From assembly GCA_007130045.1 (NCBI GenBank), contig SLTG01000021.1, forward strand, positions 1 to 64,000: 64,000 nt of DNA, given 5' to 3'. Within the stretch, counting starts at the first letter, position 1. Each line of letters opens with the position of its first letter. Both the position numbers and the translations under genes were made by a program. This DNA comes from Opitutales bacterium (GTDB lineage Bacteria > Verrucomicrobiota > Verrucomicrobiia > Opitutales > T3Sed10-336). Under the pieces are notes generated by a model, which ran no database searches, was not told where the DNA came from, and saw only the letters and a program-made list of their open reading frames with translations. This document shows positions 33,801 to 43,637 of this stretch, in pieces.

Positions 33801-34641
33801 CGGAAGCGATTTTGACACGGTTCTCGCCGTCTATACCGGCGACAATGTCGCCGCGCTCACATGGATTGCCTCGAACGACGACGCCGATTTGTCTCTTCAG
33901 AGCAAGGTCGAGTTTCAAGCCGTCAGAGACACCGTCTATCACATCGCCGTTGACGGATACAGGGGCGCTTCTGGTCAAATCGCGCTCAACTGGGCACTCG
34001 TCGTGACGTCCGAACCGCCCGTCATCACCAGCCCGTTGACCGCCGCGGGCAACGTCGGCGTGCCGTTCCGCTATGAGATCATCGCAACAAACGATCCCCT
34101 CTTTCACGGGTGCGCCGGATTGCCCGAGGGTCTAACGGTTGACGAGACCACGGGCGTCATATCCGGGATACCGCGAAAAATGGGGATATTCGATGTTGCG
34201 CTCACAGCTTCGAACGAATCCGGTGAATGCGCCGAAACGCTCAAAGTCACGATCGCCGCAAGACCGTTCGATCTGTGGCGGGTCGAACATTTCGGCCCCG
34301 ACGCCGGCGATCCGGAAAAGGGAGGAGCGTACGGCGACTACAACGGCGACGGAGTCGTGAACCTGATGAAATACGCGCTCGGCCACGACCCGGCAACCCG
34401 CACGCCGTTCGAGCCGCCGCACCTTGAGAAAGGGGCGATAGTCCTCACCTATACCCGCCGCCGCGAACCAACCGATGTCGAGTACACCGTAAAAGTATCG
34501 GAGGATCTGCATTACTGGCACGACCCCGGAGCGGCGCTCGTTGAGAAAGTTCTCGAAGACGGCGAAATCCAGAAGATCGAGGCAGGAATCGCGACCGACC
34601 ATCGCAGACTCTTCCTGCGCCTGGAAGTTCGGTTGCGGTGA
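30880..34641 (+). CDS. Secreted multidomain subtilisin-like (S8) serine protease with FN3 and putative-Ig domains
   Basis: Triad motifs VAVIDSGVDLGHPDLN, DAHGTACAGNVGA, GGTSSSAPKVSGIVALML; FN3-like APTNLTAAATATDRIDLAWTDNATNEDGFRIQ; C-terminal putative-Ig segment. Upstream SD-like aaaggaggt. Confidence 0.9.
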   Translation: MKSLHAEWSKHLGGLRRWARRRLQFSRKILRKRFRLLCQTFFLRTLLLAISVFVCGSGFADEAPKYSYYHQDELIVLKPSPRLIVLPSDEITMSEFLGDRRIHRDRLSDSSALRERGIAVYRIPVSKGQTPEPAMSPALIEIFIHNTGKVSQPVFEQGASVLIPADEVIVGLDGIASLDQAVAFLGPNMDNLGIVAMRAHRPNTFIVTIQPAGNGRAFDIARALSARKEVTFAEPNFIVISRNGLYSPAPAARTIPTARPVPEVAALPAETWRETEAPFTTVTTSGAGAVEWVTIASLDFESPDLPYGWSSVYYLGATPAHWGRTSYRARSGSHSLYCAAGGFFGTPAPGPAPASMHAYLMSPFFNFQAYQEVYLEFWFYAKNEQYPDSNPEQFFDYAEIEIIDYDTGRTDSRMLVSGAGGDMTLDPTTENGWRRALIRVGPGLRKNVVFFFNFITDWSVQTEGVYLDDIRIIGTTNVDAFPVSNDTYSARQYELRNSGQIAGLGNRTNDMKVPEAWDLVSVSPDIVVAVIDSGVDLGHPDLNLVTGYNADGTVGGGPDANYPDAHGTACAGNVGAIGNNNAGVVGVAPGVKIMPINNGGETATMATALDVAVLRGAKILSNSWGWVGAPSTDITNAVNDALSAGRIVVFAAGNGPDRAPWTYEVAFPGSLTGSSDVISVGASSPTDEHKSASSSDGEFAWGSSYIGAGPDIVAPGPWSYTTDIRGAAGYNDGSKLADPAYNPAFGGTSSSAPKVSGIVALMLSGNPHLTPGQVKSILASTADDIDAPGLDDKTGAGRVNAFKAVLAAQGGSVPEAPAAPTNLTAAATATDRIDLAWTDNATNEDGFRIQIRTGLAGDWTTDPGVWPADTTGASIQNLDSSTPYFFRVYAFNSAGNSGFSNEASATTPPDETGPSNDRFAGATIIHGLSGAVSATNTGASREPGEPDHANVPGGGSVWFRWTSPSQGVASFDTFGSDFDTVLAVYTGDNVAALTWIASNDDADLSLQSKVEFQAVRDTVYHIAVDGYRGASGQIALNWALVVTSEPPVITSPLTAAGNVGVPFRYEIIATNDPLFHGCAGLPEGLTVDETTGVISGIPRKMGIFDVALTASNESGECAETLKVTIAARPFDLWRVEHFGPDAGDPEKGGAYGDYNGDGVVNLMKYALGHDPATRTPFEPPHLEKGAIVLTYTRRREPTDVEYTVKVSEDLHYWHDPGAALVEKVLEDGEIQKIEAGIATDHRRLFLRLEVRLR

Positions 34642-34793
34642 TTCCTCTGAAGAACGTAACGCGCCGGCGTACCCGGGCACATGCCGCTGCCGCACGAAGC
34701 GCCCGCAGGCGGTCACGATGGAAGCTCCGGGGATAAACCCCGTCGCCAAAAAAATACAGACAACAACCAAATACCACCAACCGACACCAAACG

Positions 34794-34832
34794 CCCCACG
34801 ACCCTCGCCCCACGACCCTCGCCCCACGACCC
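34794..34832. repeat. 14-bp tandem repeat (ccccacgaccctcg, ~2.8 copies)
   Basis: Read directly between convergent genes. Confidence 0.85.
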
Positions 34833-34870
34833 AACGAGCGCCAACCGCCAACCCGGGGCAAGGCCCGTCC

Positions 34871-35710
34871 CTACCCCATCAACGCGGGACGGTTCGTCCG
34901 GTTGGTCACTTTCTTGCGGATCCACTCACCGAGGAAATCCAGTACCGTGACGAGGACCAGGATGAAAATCAGCACGGTGGCGAACCGGTCCCACATTCCG
35001 TAATCCTGGTAGAAAAAAAGCTGAACCCCGATCCCGCCCGCGCCGACGATTCCGACGATCGCGGCGGAACGGATATTGTATTCGAGCATCCAGAGCGAAT
35101 AACTCCAGACCAGCGGCTTCGCGTGGGGCCACATGCCGTGCTGAAACGCCTGCAACGGATCGGCCCCGATCGCGCGAAGGCTCTTGGCAACCTCCACGTC
35201 GACCGATTCAAAGGCATCCGAAAAAAACTTTCCGAGATACCCCATGCTGTAGAACGTCAGCGCCACCACCCCGGCAAGGCTGTTGGCGCCCACGACCGCA
35301 ACCGCGATCAGCGCCCAGATCAGGCTCGGAACCGTTCGAATCATGTTCATGATCATCCGCGCGACGATCACCAGCCACTTCGGCGAAACGGTCTGCGCCC
35401 CTGCGGCGGCGAGCGGGAAGGACAGGATCACCGCGAAGAACGTCGCCATCACCGCCATCTGAATCGTTTCCAGGAGCGCGAGAAGAGTCACTCCGACAAC
35501 CTGCGCCGAGAAATCGGGGGGGAAGAAATTCCCCGCGAACCGGATAAAGTTGCCCAGGTAATCGAGGTCGCGCCCCGAGCCCTTGACGACCGGGCTGGAA
35601 AGAACGACCGCAACAAGAAAGATCAACAGCGAGACATTGAGCACATTGAGGCGCTCGTGCCATTTGAGTTCCGGGTACTCACCGGTGGGACGCGCGGCTG
35701 GATCGGTCAT
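34871..35710 (-). CDS. phnE: PhnE-type phosphonate/phosphite ABC transporter permease
   Basis: IQMAVMATFFAVILSFPLAAAGAQTV...RMIMNMIRTVPSLIWALIAVAVVGANSLAGVVALTFYSMGYLGKFFSDAFES; location with PhnC and PhnD homologues. Confidence 0.85.
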   Translation of the reverse strand: MTDPAARPTGEYPELKWHERLNVLNVSLLIFLVAVVLSSPVVKGSGRDLDYLGNFIRFAGNFFPPDFSAQVVGVTLLALLETIQMAVMATFFAVILSFPLAAAGAQTVSPKWLVIVARMIMNMIRTVPSLIWALIAVAVVGANSLAGVVALTFYSMGYLGKFFSDAFESVDVEVAKSLRAIGADPLQAFQHGMWPHAKPLVWSYSLWMLEYNIRSAAIVGIVGAGGIGVQLFFYQDYGMWDRFATVLIFILVLVTVLDFLGEWIRKKVTNRTNRPALMG

Positions 35711-35857
35711 CGGTTATCTGATCGCACCGAGCCGCGCGCACCGGTATCACGCCGCGTTCCGGCTTCCGGATCAACGCCCGCCGAATCGGTCGGCTCGCTC
35801 CGGGAATCAATTTGAATATCAGGCCGTCGCCCGTGAACTGCCCTGATCGAACCCATT

Positions 35858-36643
35858 TCAACGAACGTCCCGAAGCCGCCACCCCTCGGGATTGAGGGGG
35901 TCGAGGCTCAGCGCCTTGTCGGCGAACCGGGCGACGAATTCAGGATTGTGAAGGACGCAGAAGACCGAACGGCGGCGCACGCTTGCCTCCTGGCGGAGAA
36001 TCCCCAGGACGCGCCCGGAAAAGTAGCCGTCGAGGTTGGAGACCGGTTCGTCGGCCAGAAAGAGTTCGGGTTGCTGAAAAAGCGCCCGGGCGATCGCGGT
36101 GCGCTGCTGCTCGCCGCCGGAGATTTCGACCGCCCAACGGTGAAGGTAACCGCCAAGGCCGAGATCATCCAGAATCGCATAGGCTTCACGCCTGTCCGAC
36201 TTGGGAAATCCGAACAGCGTCCGCAAACCGGAATAGCGCCCCATCCGCCCGCACAGGACGTTCGATAGAACGGTGTTGTTCGGCGTGAGCATGAAGTTCT
36301 GGAAGATGATCCCGGTACGGCGACGGAAATCCTGCGGTGCATGGAGGCAGCCCTCCGTGCACCGGTACTTCACCTCCCCTTCCGTCGGCTTCAGGATCCC
36401 CGCAAGACACGCCAGCAGACTGGACTTGCCGACACCGGAAGGCCCGACGACCGCCAGAAACGAGCCCCGCGGCACGTCGAGATCGAGATTGCGCACGAGC
36501 CAGCGGCCCCCGCGCCGGATCCCCAGATTGCGCACGCTCAGGTGCGGGGCTTCGTTCCCGGTCGCATCGGCCGCCTCTGCGGCCGCCTTCCGGTTGTCCG
36601 GCGAAGTCCCGCCGGAAACGTTCTTCGTGTTTAAGGTTACCAT
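35858..36643 (-). CDS. phnC: PhnC-type ABC transporter ATP-binding protein
   Basis: VVGPSGVGKSSLLACLAG; ISGGEQQRTAIARALFQQPELFLADEPVSNLD. Confidence 0.85.
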   Translation of the reverse strand: MVTLNTKNVSGGTSPDNRKAAAEAADATGNEAPHLSVRNLGIRRGGRWLVRNLDLDVPRGSFLAVVGPSGVGKSSLLACLAGILKPTEGEVKYRCTEGCLHAPQDFRRRTGIIFQNFMLTPNNTVLSNVLCGRMGRYSGLRTLFGFPKSDRREAYAILDDLGLGGYLHRWAVEISGGEQQRTAIARALFQQPELFLADEPVSNLDGYFSGRVLGILRQEASVRRRSVFCVLHNPEFVARFADKALSLDPLNPEGWRLRDVR

Positions 36644-36687
36644 GTCCTCTCAGGGTCGGCGGTTGCAGGAATGAATTCTCTTGAATC

Positions 36688-37614
36688 CTATCGAACCGGC
36701 ATGCGGCGCGCCAGCGCCAGCGCCTCTTCAATACTGGCCAGGTGCTCTGCCGCATCCACTTCAATGATACGCGAAGTGAAAACCCGGTCGCGCAATTCAT
36801 GATGTTCTTCTTCATTCAGAGTCAGGAGCGCGTCGCGAAGCAGGGACTTGTCGTCATCCGACAACGCCGACCTCACCGCGATCACGTGAGTGGGCACCGG
36901 TCCCTGTTCGGCCATCATCCGCAGACGCGCACGCTGGTCGTCGTTTAAATGCCGGTCCTCTTCCAGCACGTAATAACTTACCGCTGCCGCTTCGGCGTCT
37001 CCATTCAGAACCCGGTTGACCGCGGAAACGTAGCCCGTTCCGTAAAAAACATTGCCCGTTCCGAAGAATCCTTCGGGTCCGGTCTCCTCGTCGATCAGCC
37101 CTCTGCGGTGAAGGTCCCAAAGCGGAATGACGTAGCCCGAAGTGCTGGTGCGGCTTGAAAACGCGACCGGCCGCCCCTCGAGATCCTCGACACTCCCGGA
37201 GCCGTTGTCCGCCAAGGTCACCCAGTAGCTGGTGTAATACGTTCTTCCCTCGATCTCACCGGCCAGAAGAATTTCGGCCAGGTTTCGCTCCTTCGCGTGC
37301 GCCATTTCCGTGCCGCTCACGAAGGCGAGATCGATTGTCCCGTTGGCAAAGCCTTCCTGAATCACCGATCCGGACAGCGGCACGATAACCTCCACCGGAA
37401 CTCCGATTCTCGAGGACAGATAGGCTTCCAGCGCCCTTGTCTCGCCGAGCATCTTGTCGGGATCCTTGTCCGGTTTGAGAGCGATCACCAGTCGGCTTTC
37501 CGAAAACGGCGAATCTCCGTCGACCCCGCCTTGCTGCGAACAGGCCGCCAAAAAGAACAACAGCGACACTCCGGTCGCCCCGAAAATGAAATTGAGTCTC
37601 ATGATTGAAATCAC
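36688..37614 (-). CDS. phnD: PhnD-type phosphate/phosphite/phosphonate-binding lipoprotein
   Basis: Lipobox-like FFLAACSQQ; LVIALKPDKDPDKMLGETRALEAYLSSRIGVPVEVIVPLS; LEGRPVAFSSRTSTSGYVIPLW. Confidence 0.85.
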   Translation of the reverse strand: MISIMRLNFIFGATGVSLLFFLAACSQQGGVDGDSPFSESRLVIALKPDKDPDKMLGETRALEAYLSSRIGVPVEVIVPLSGSVIQEGFANGTIDLAFVSGTEMAHAKERNLAEILLAGEIEGRTYYTSYWVTLADNGSGSVEDLEGRPVAFSSRTSTSGYVIPLWDLHRRGLIDEETGPEGFFGTGNVFYGTGYVSAVNRVLNGDAEAAAVSYYVLEEDRHLNDDQRARLRMMAEQGPVPTHVIAVRSALSDDDKSLLRDALLTLNEEEHHELRDRVFTSRIIEVDAAEHLASIEEALALARRMPVR

Positions 37615-37623
37615 CTTTGATGA

Positions 37624-39054
<1,431 letters not shown>

Positions 39055-39126
39055 ATAATTAATTCTCCCGAATGAGGTTGATCTTTGCGCGGTTAATCCC
39101 ACAATGTAGAGTCAGCTTAGGCTTCG

Positions 39127-39852
39127 TTGATGAGCGACTACGATCACGAAAACTTCTCCGAAGGCGATTGGGACGACAGGAGTGAACTTGCATGGAGCGA
39201 GTTCGACTGGGAACGGTACCTTTGTGAACAGGAGGACACCTTCCACCGGTACCTCGCGCTCTACGCAAAGTACCGGACCCGTCCGGACAGGCTGGACAAG
39301 GTGGCTTATCACATGGGCTGGGATTCGGGCGAGTGGGCCTCCGCCCACCCGCTCGGAGAGGATGAGGACTTTCCGGACGACGACCTGTTCGCCGGTTTGG
39401 CGGACGAACGGTTTGAGGACGATGACACGGAGGATCCGATGGATCCCTACACTCTCTACCGTCATCCGATCTTCGTCGCCACCAAGTCCCTTTATATGAG
39501 TCTGCACGAAACGTGGGAACGTTTGATCTCGAATCCGGCCAACCAACTGCATCCGCAACTGGTCAATTCCTACCAGAAATGTTTGCAACAGGGGGAAACG
39601 AATGCGATTTTTGCGATTCACGCACTGGACATGGGCGATTACACGCTTTGTGTCGCCCAGCTTAAACGCGCGCTGAGCGCGCTCAACAACTCCATTCATT
39701 TCCTGGAGGAGGTCTCGGGATCCAGGACCTACGCAACGTCGATTTATCAACAGGAAGCACTGACACAACTTTTCGACCTCAGAGAAATCTGGTTGAGAGT
39801 AATTAAATATTGCCGGGAAGAAGCCAATCGTCGCTATAACGAAGGCGACTGA
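39127..39852 (+). CDS. Acidic hypothetical protein
   Basis: 241-aa ORF with D/E-rich N-terminus (MSDYDHENFSEGDWDDRSELAWSEFDWERYLCEQEDTF), same strand as eno. Confidence 0.65.
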   Translation: MMSDYDHENFSEGDWDDRSELAWSEFDWERYLCEQEDTFHRYLALYAKYRTRPDRLDKVAYHMGWDSGEWASAHPLGEDEDFPDDDLFAGLADERFEDDDTEDPMDPYTLYRHPIFVATKSLYMSLHETWERLISNPANQLHPQLVNSYQKCLQQGETNAIFAIHALDMGDYTLCVAQLKRALSALNNSIHFLEEVSGSRTYATSIYQQEALTQLFDLREIWLRVIKYCREEANRRYNEGD

Positions 39853-39884
39853 TTTCCGAACGCCACCAGCCCGTTCCTTTCGCC

Positions 39885-40706
39885 GTGATCAATACAGTTA
39901 TGGCCTATAGGTTTGATTGCACCCTCAATCCGGGGCAATGCCGTGCCCGCCTCCAGGGATGGCAGCGTCGCGCCCTCCGCGGCGACTCCGAAGCGTTTGC
40001 CTCGCTCGCGGCGCCCTATCTCGATCTGATTACCGAATACCTGACTCTTTGCGGGGTTAAAGGGGAAGAGGAGCTCCGCGTGAAAATTCGGGACATTCTG
40101 CACGAGAACTGGAGACTGCTTCCTTTTGCCAACAAGGTCACCGAATTCGAGAGACTGCTGGCCACGGTTCTTTTTTCGGTTCGCCTGACCGATAACGCCG
40201 CATCCTGTTCGAGCGTCATCGAGCCGCTGACCGGGCTCGACCCGCGAAGCAGGTTTGCTTTCCTCGCCCGCGATTTTGAAGACTGGGACTACGCCGCGAC
40301 AGCAGCCACGCTGCGGATTACCCGGAAAGACCTGGATGAAATCCTTATTTCAGTGCGATGCCGCCTGCTCGGTGTGGACCTGCGAAGGCTCGACAAGCCG
40401 ACCGTCGCATGCATCCGGAAGCTCTCGCTCGACTTCGACGGTCGCCGCTCCCGGCGCGAAAAAAAGAAGCTGTCATGCGAACTCGGACTACTTCCGGAAG
40501 CCCTGGACTTCAAGTCCCGGTGGCTCGACCTGCGGTGCCAACTGATTGAATTCCGGCAAGAAATCCGTCTGTCCGACGAGGATAAAGCGGAGCTGCTGGA
40601 GAATGTTGCCGGGGAACTGCAGTCCGTCGAAATGATTCGGGTCCCCTTCCTCGAACGCTTTGTCAACCGCTTCACGGCGCGTCCGGCGTCGGTTACATCG
40701 CTCTGA
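39885..40706 (+). CDS. Divergent sigma-70/ECF-like protein
   Basis: Region-2-like RALRGDSEAFASLAAPYLDLITEYL and region-4-like LDPRSRFAFLARDFEDWDYAATAATLRITRKDLDEILISVRCRLLGVD. Confidence 0.5.
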   Translation: MINTVMAYRFDCTLNPGQCRARLQGWQRRALRGDSEAFASLAAPYLDLITEYLTLCGVKGEEELRVKIRDILHENWRLLPFANKVTEFERLLATVLFSVRLTDNAASCSSVIEPLTGLDPRSRFAFLARDFEDWDYAATAATLRITRKDLDEILISVRCRLLGVDLRRLDKPTVACIRKLSLDFDGRRSRREKKKLSCELGLLPEALDFKSRWLDLRCQLIEFRQEIRLSDEDKAELLENVAGELQSVEMIRVPFLERFVNRFTARPASVTSL

Positions 40707-40912
40707 CCCCCAATATGCCCCGCCCGAACGCCCGTGACCGCATCCTCGACTGAACGTCACACCTTCGTTGGCTGCCGAGGGCCGGATGCAGGCGTGTTTG
40801 ACGTGATTTTTATTGTTCCTCAACGTGTTTGTTGAAGGCCAACGGCGCAGTCCGATTTTGTCCAGTCCGTGCAAGGGGCGCTTGAGCCGCTTTGTGGTCG
40901 TGCGGGTACTGG

Positions 40913-42196
40913 TCATTCGATGGTGAATGAATGAAACAGAAGGCGGTTCACCTTCGGCGCTTCGAAAACAAAACACAAATCCTCACGCCGGGCGTTTCCC
41001 GGAAGGTCGATGGTCAGTCTCCGGACTCCCTCCCCGGAGATCGCACCTCTGCCTTGTCCAAGGAGGACGCCGGAGGGATTATGACGACGGACGGAAACAA
41101 CGGTTTCGCCCGGATTGCCTTTGAATTTCAGAATTAACCTGCGGGCTGAAGCCGTCGGCACCTCCACACGAGGGAAGGTAACGAATCCGCCCGAAACCGC
41201 AGGTCTCACAACGACACTGCCATCGTCGTCCAGCTCTTTCTCCACTTGATCCGCTGCAAAGTAATGACCGGCTGTGACGGCATGCCGCCCTGGAAAGTAT
41301 TGGCCCACTCCCCAGGTTTGTATCCAGATGGGATCAATGTCGCCGCCGGGCAGGTAGTGAACATAGCTAATCCATGAACTCCGGAAATACCGGTTCCCCG
41401 AATGACTCATATCGCAATAGGTGAAATAGGACTGGTTGTGCCAGTCAAAGAAAGATCCATGGCGGCCCTGCGTCGGTCCGTGAGGCCACGTTGGTTGCCG
41501 CATTTTGAAATCAATTCGTTCCGCACAGAGAAAACTTCCTTTGCACTGGTAGGGCCCCATCAGAGTATGGGACACGGCGTAATAACACCCCCAGGAAAGA
41601 TAATAGAGTCCATTCCTCCGATGAAGAAAAACTTTATCATCGGTCTTCCCCTTCCCGTAGGGACCTTCCGGATCCAGGATCTCCAATCTGCGTGGCGCTT
41701 CAGCAATCCCCGTCATGTCGTCAAGCAACGGAGCGATATAATAATCCCAAACGCCAAAGATGATGTAAATTCGACCATCGTCGTCCTTGAAGAGTGCGGG
41801 GTCGTAAACTTCCGTGGGAACGATGCCGTTCTTGAGAAAAGGCCCCTTAAGATAGTCCTTCCATGGGCCACCCGGACGCTCCCCCACGACAACTCCGATC
41901 TGACGACGATCCTCCTGGGGCACGACTTCGGAAAAGAACCAGTAGTAGCGCCCCTTGTGCTCGACCGCGTCAGTCGCCCAACAACCTTGTATCGGCTTGC
42001 CGATGTAGGTTTGCTCAGGCTTCAGAGTCGATTCCAACGACCAATCGAGAAGATTGTCCGAAGACCAGACCTGCCAGTCCCGCATGTCAAAGCGAGTGTT
42101 GGCCCGATCAAAATCATGAGAGGCGTAAAGGTATGCGCGGTCCCGGAAAATGCGAATGTGAGGATCGGTAATTCCGGCGTCGGGCAAGTTCATCAA
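40913..42196 (-). CDS. GH43-like glycoside hydrolase
   Basis: DAGITDPHIRIFRDRAYLYASHDF, WSSDNLLDW, YDPALFKDDDGRIYIIFG motifs of the five-bladed GH43 propeller. Confidence 0.8.
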   Translation of the reverse strand: MMNLPDAGITDPHIRIFRDRAYLYASHDFDRANTRFDMRDWQVWSSDNLLDWSLESTLKPEQTYIGKPIQGCWATDAVEHKGRYYWFFSEVVPQEDRRQIGVVVGERPGGPWKDYLKGPFLKNGIVPTEVYDPALFKDDDGRIYIIFGVWDYYIAPLLDDMTGIAEAPRRLEILDPEGPYGKGKTDDKVFLHRRNGLYYLSWGCYYAVSHTLMGPYQCKGSFLCAERIDFKMRQPTWPHGPTQGRHGSFFDWHNQSYFTYCDMSHSGNRYFRSSWISYVHYLPGGDIDPIWIQTWGVGQYFPGRHAVTAGHYFAADQVEKELDDDGSVVVRPAVSGGFVTFPRVEVPTASARRLILKFKGNPGETVVSVRRHNPSGVLLGQGRGAISGEGVRRLTIDLPGNARREDLCFVFEAPKVNRLLFHSFTIE

Positions 42197-42263
42197 GGAC
42201 CAATGGATTGATAACAGTGGCTAATTCGGTTGAAGCGGAATTTCTTACTCTTTTACAGATGGG

Positions 42264-43631
42264 TTATTTCGCGGCCTTCAACATCTCTTCCAGTCGCTTG
42301 CGCATCTCCTCGAGTTCCCTGGCATAAGCGGGGTTGTCCACTTGATTCGTCTTCTCCGTTGGGTCCACCTGCAAGTCGAAAAGCTGTTCGTAGTCCCACT
42401 CCGGCCAATAAGCGTATTTAAGGTCCCGGCGCACAACAGCCTGTGATGCGGGTATGCGGTTCTTGTCAGTGATGGTTGGATGTTCATACAAGAATTCATC
42501 GCGCCAACCCGAAGGATCATCGACAAGGTAAAGCCGAGCCAGATCTTCGCCCTGGATCCCCTCGGGAACAGTCAGTCCGGCGGCGGCGAGAATGGTAGGC
42601 GCCAAGTCGATGTTCAACACCATTTCATCCCGCTTGATCCCACGTTCCTCCGCCGGCAAACGGGGGTCGTACACAATCAGGGGTACGCGGATGGACTCCT
42701 CATACGGATACCACTTATCAGCCAGCCCGCGATCGGCGTGAAAGTAACCATTGTCTCCCATGAAAATGATCAACGTGTTTTCGTACACCCCCTGATCTTT
42801 AAGCTCGGTGACGAGCCGGCCGACCGCTTCATCAAGCTCCGTGATCAAACGAAAGTAATTGGTCATGTATTCCTGGTATCGCTCCGGCGTATCAAAGCGC
42901 CAGTGGAAGCGGATGCGGCCCTCGTTGGACTCCTGGGAGAGAAATTCCGGCAGCGCTTCAAGATATGATGGGGCCATTTTCACCGACTCGGGTATCGTCA
43001 CCCCTTCGTAGTATTTGGCGCTCCAATCCTGAGGCAGGTATTGCTCCGGCGCCCGGTCTTCAGCGTGGGGGGCAAAATAGGACAGGCTCAGGATAAACGG
43101 CTGACCGGTTGGGCGTTCTCTGAGAAACTCAAGCGAGTCCTGCGCGTTTCGCTCGGTGACGTGAATACGTTCTCCGTCGATTTCATACCAATGACGGCCA
43201 TGATACGAACGGACGAAATCAAAGTCGTCTTCTCGAATGGAGCCGACATGATATTTCCCCACAAACCCACTCCAATAACCGGCGGACCGCATGACCGCGG
43301 GATACGTCTCGGAAAACGCCTTCGGGGCAAGCTCCTTGCCGAACCGGTCGATCCCGTGCCGCGACATGTACTGGCCGGTTAGAATCGATGCCCGGCTGGT
43401 CATGCAGATGCTGGTGGTGACAAACGCATCGGTAAAATGCACGCCGGTTTCCGCGAGTCTATCCAGGTGTGGCGTGTGAATAAATTCGCTTCCCCCGGCG
43501 CCGAACGCGTCCCAACGCTGATCGTCCGAAACCAGGACCACGACATTCATCGCCTCGGAACTTGCTTTGCCGCCGCAAACGCACGCGGTTACAGCCGTTG
43601 CGAGCAGAGTGAGAGCAGACAGTTTCTTCAT
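42264..43631 (-). CDS. Sulfatase (S1 family, arylsulfatase-like)
   Basis: MNVVVLVSDDQRWDAFGAGG; FGly-site region TSICMTSRASILTGQYMSRHGI; IIFMGDNGYFHADRGLADKWYPYEES. Confidence 0.9.
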   Translation of the reverse strand: MKKLSALTLLATAVTACVCGGKASSEAMNVVVLVSDDQRWDAFGAGGSEFIHTPHLDRLAETGVHFTDAFVTTSICMTSRASILTGQYMSRHGIDRFGKELAPKAFSETYPAVMRSAGYWSGFVGKYHVGSIREDDFDFVRSYHGRHWYEIDGERIHVTERNAQDSLEFLRERPTGQPFILSLSYFAPHAEDRAPEQYLPQDWSAKYYEGVTIPESVKMAPSYLEALPEFLSQESNEGRIRFHWRFDTPERYQEYMTNYFRLITELDEAVGRLVTELKDQGVYENTLIIFMGDNGYFHADRGLADKWYPYEESIRVPLIVYDPRLPAEERGIKRDEMVLNIDLAPTILAAAGLTVPEGIQGEDLARLYLVDDPSGWRDEFLYEHPTITDKNRIPASQAVVRRDLKYAYWPEWDYEQLFDLQVDPTEKTNQVDNPAYARELEEMRKRLEEMLKAAK

Positions 43632-43637
43632 GATTGA

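Noticed and set aside
34541-35815. 424-aa plus-strand ORF across the phnE region
   Set aside because: Antisense to a convincing PhnE; D/R/H-rich shadow sequence.
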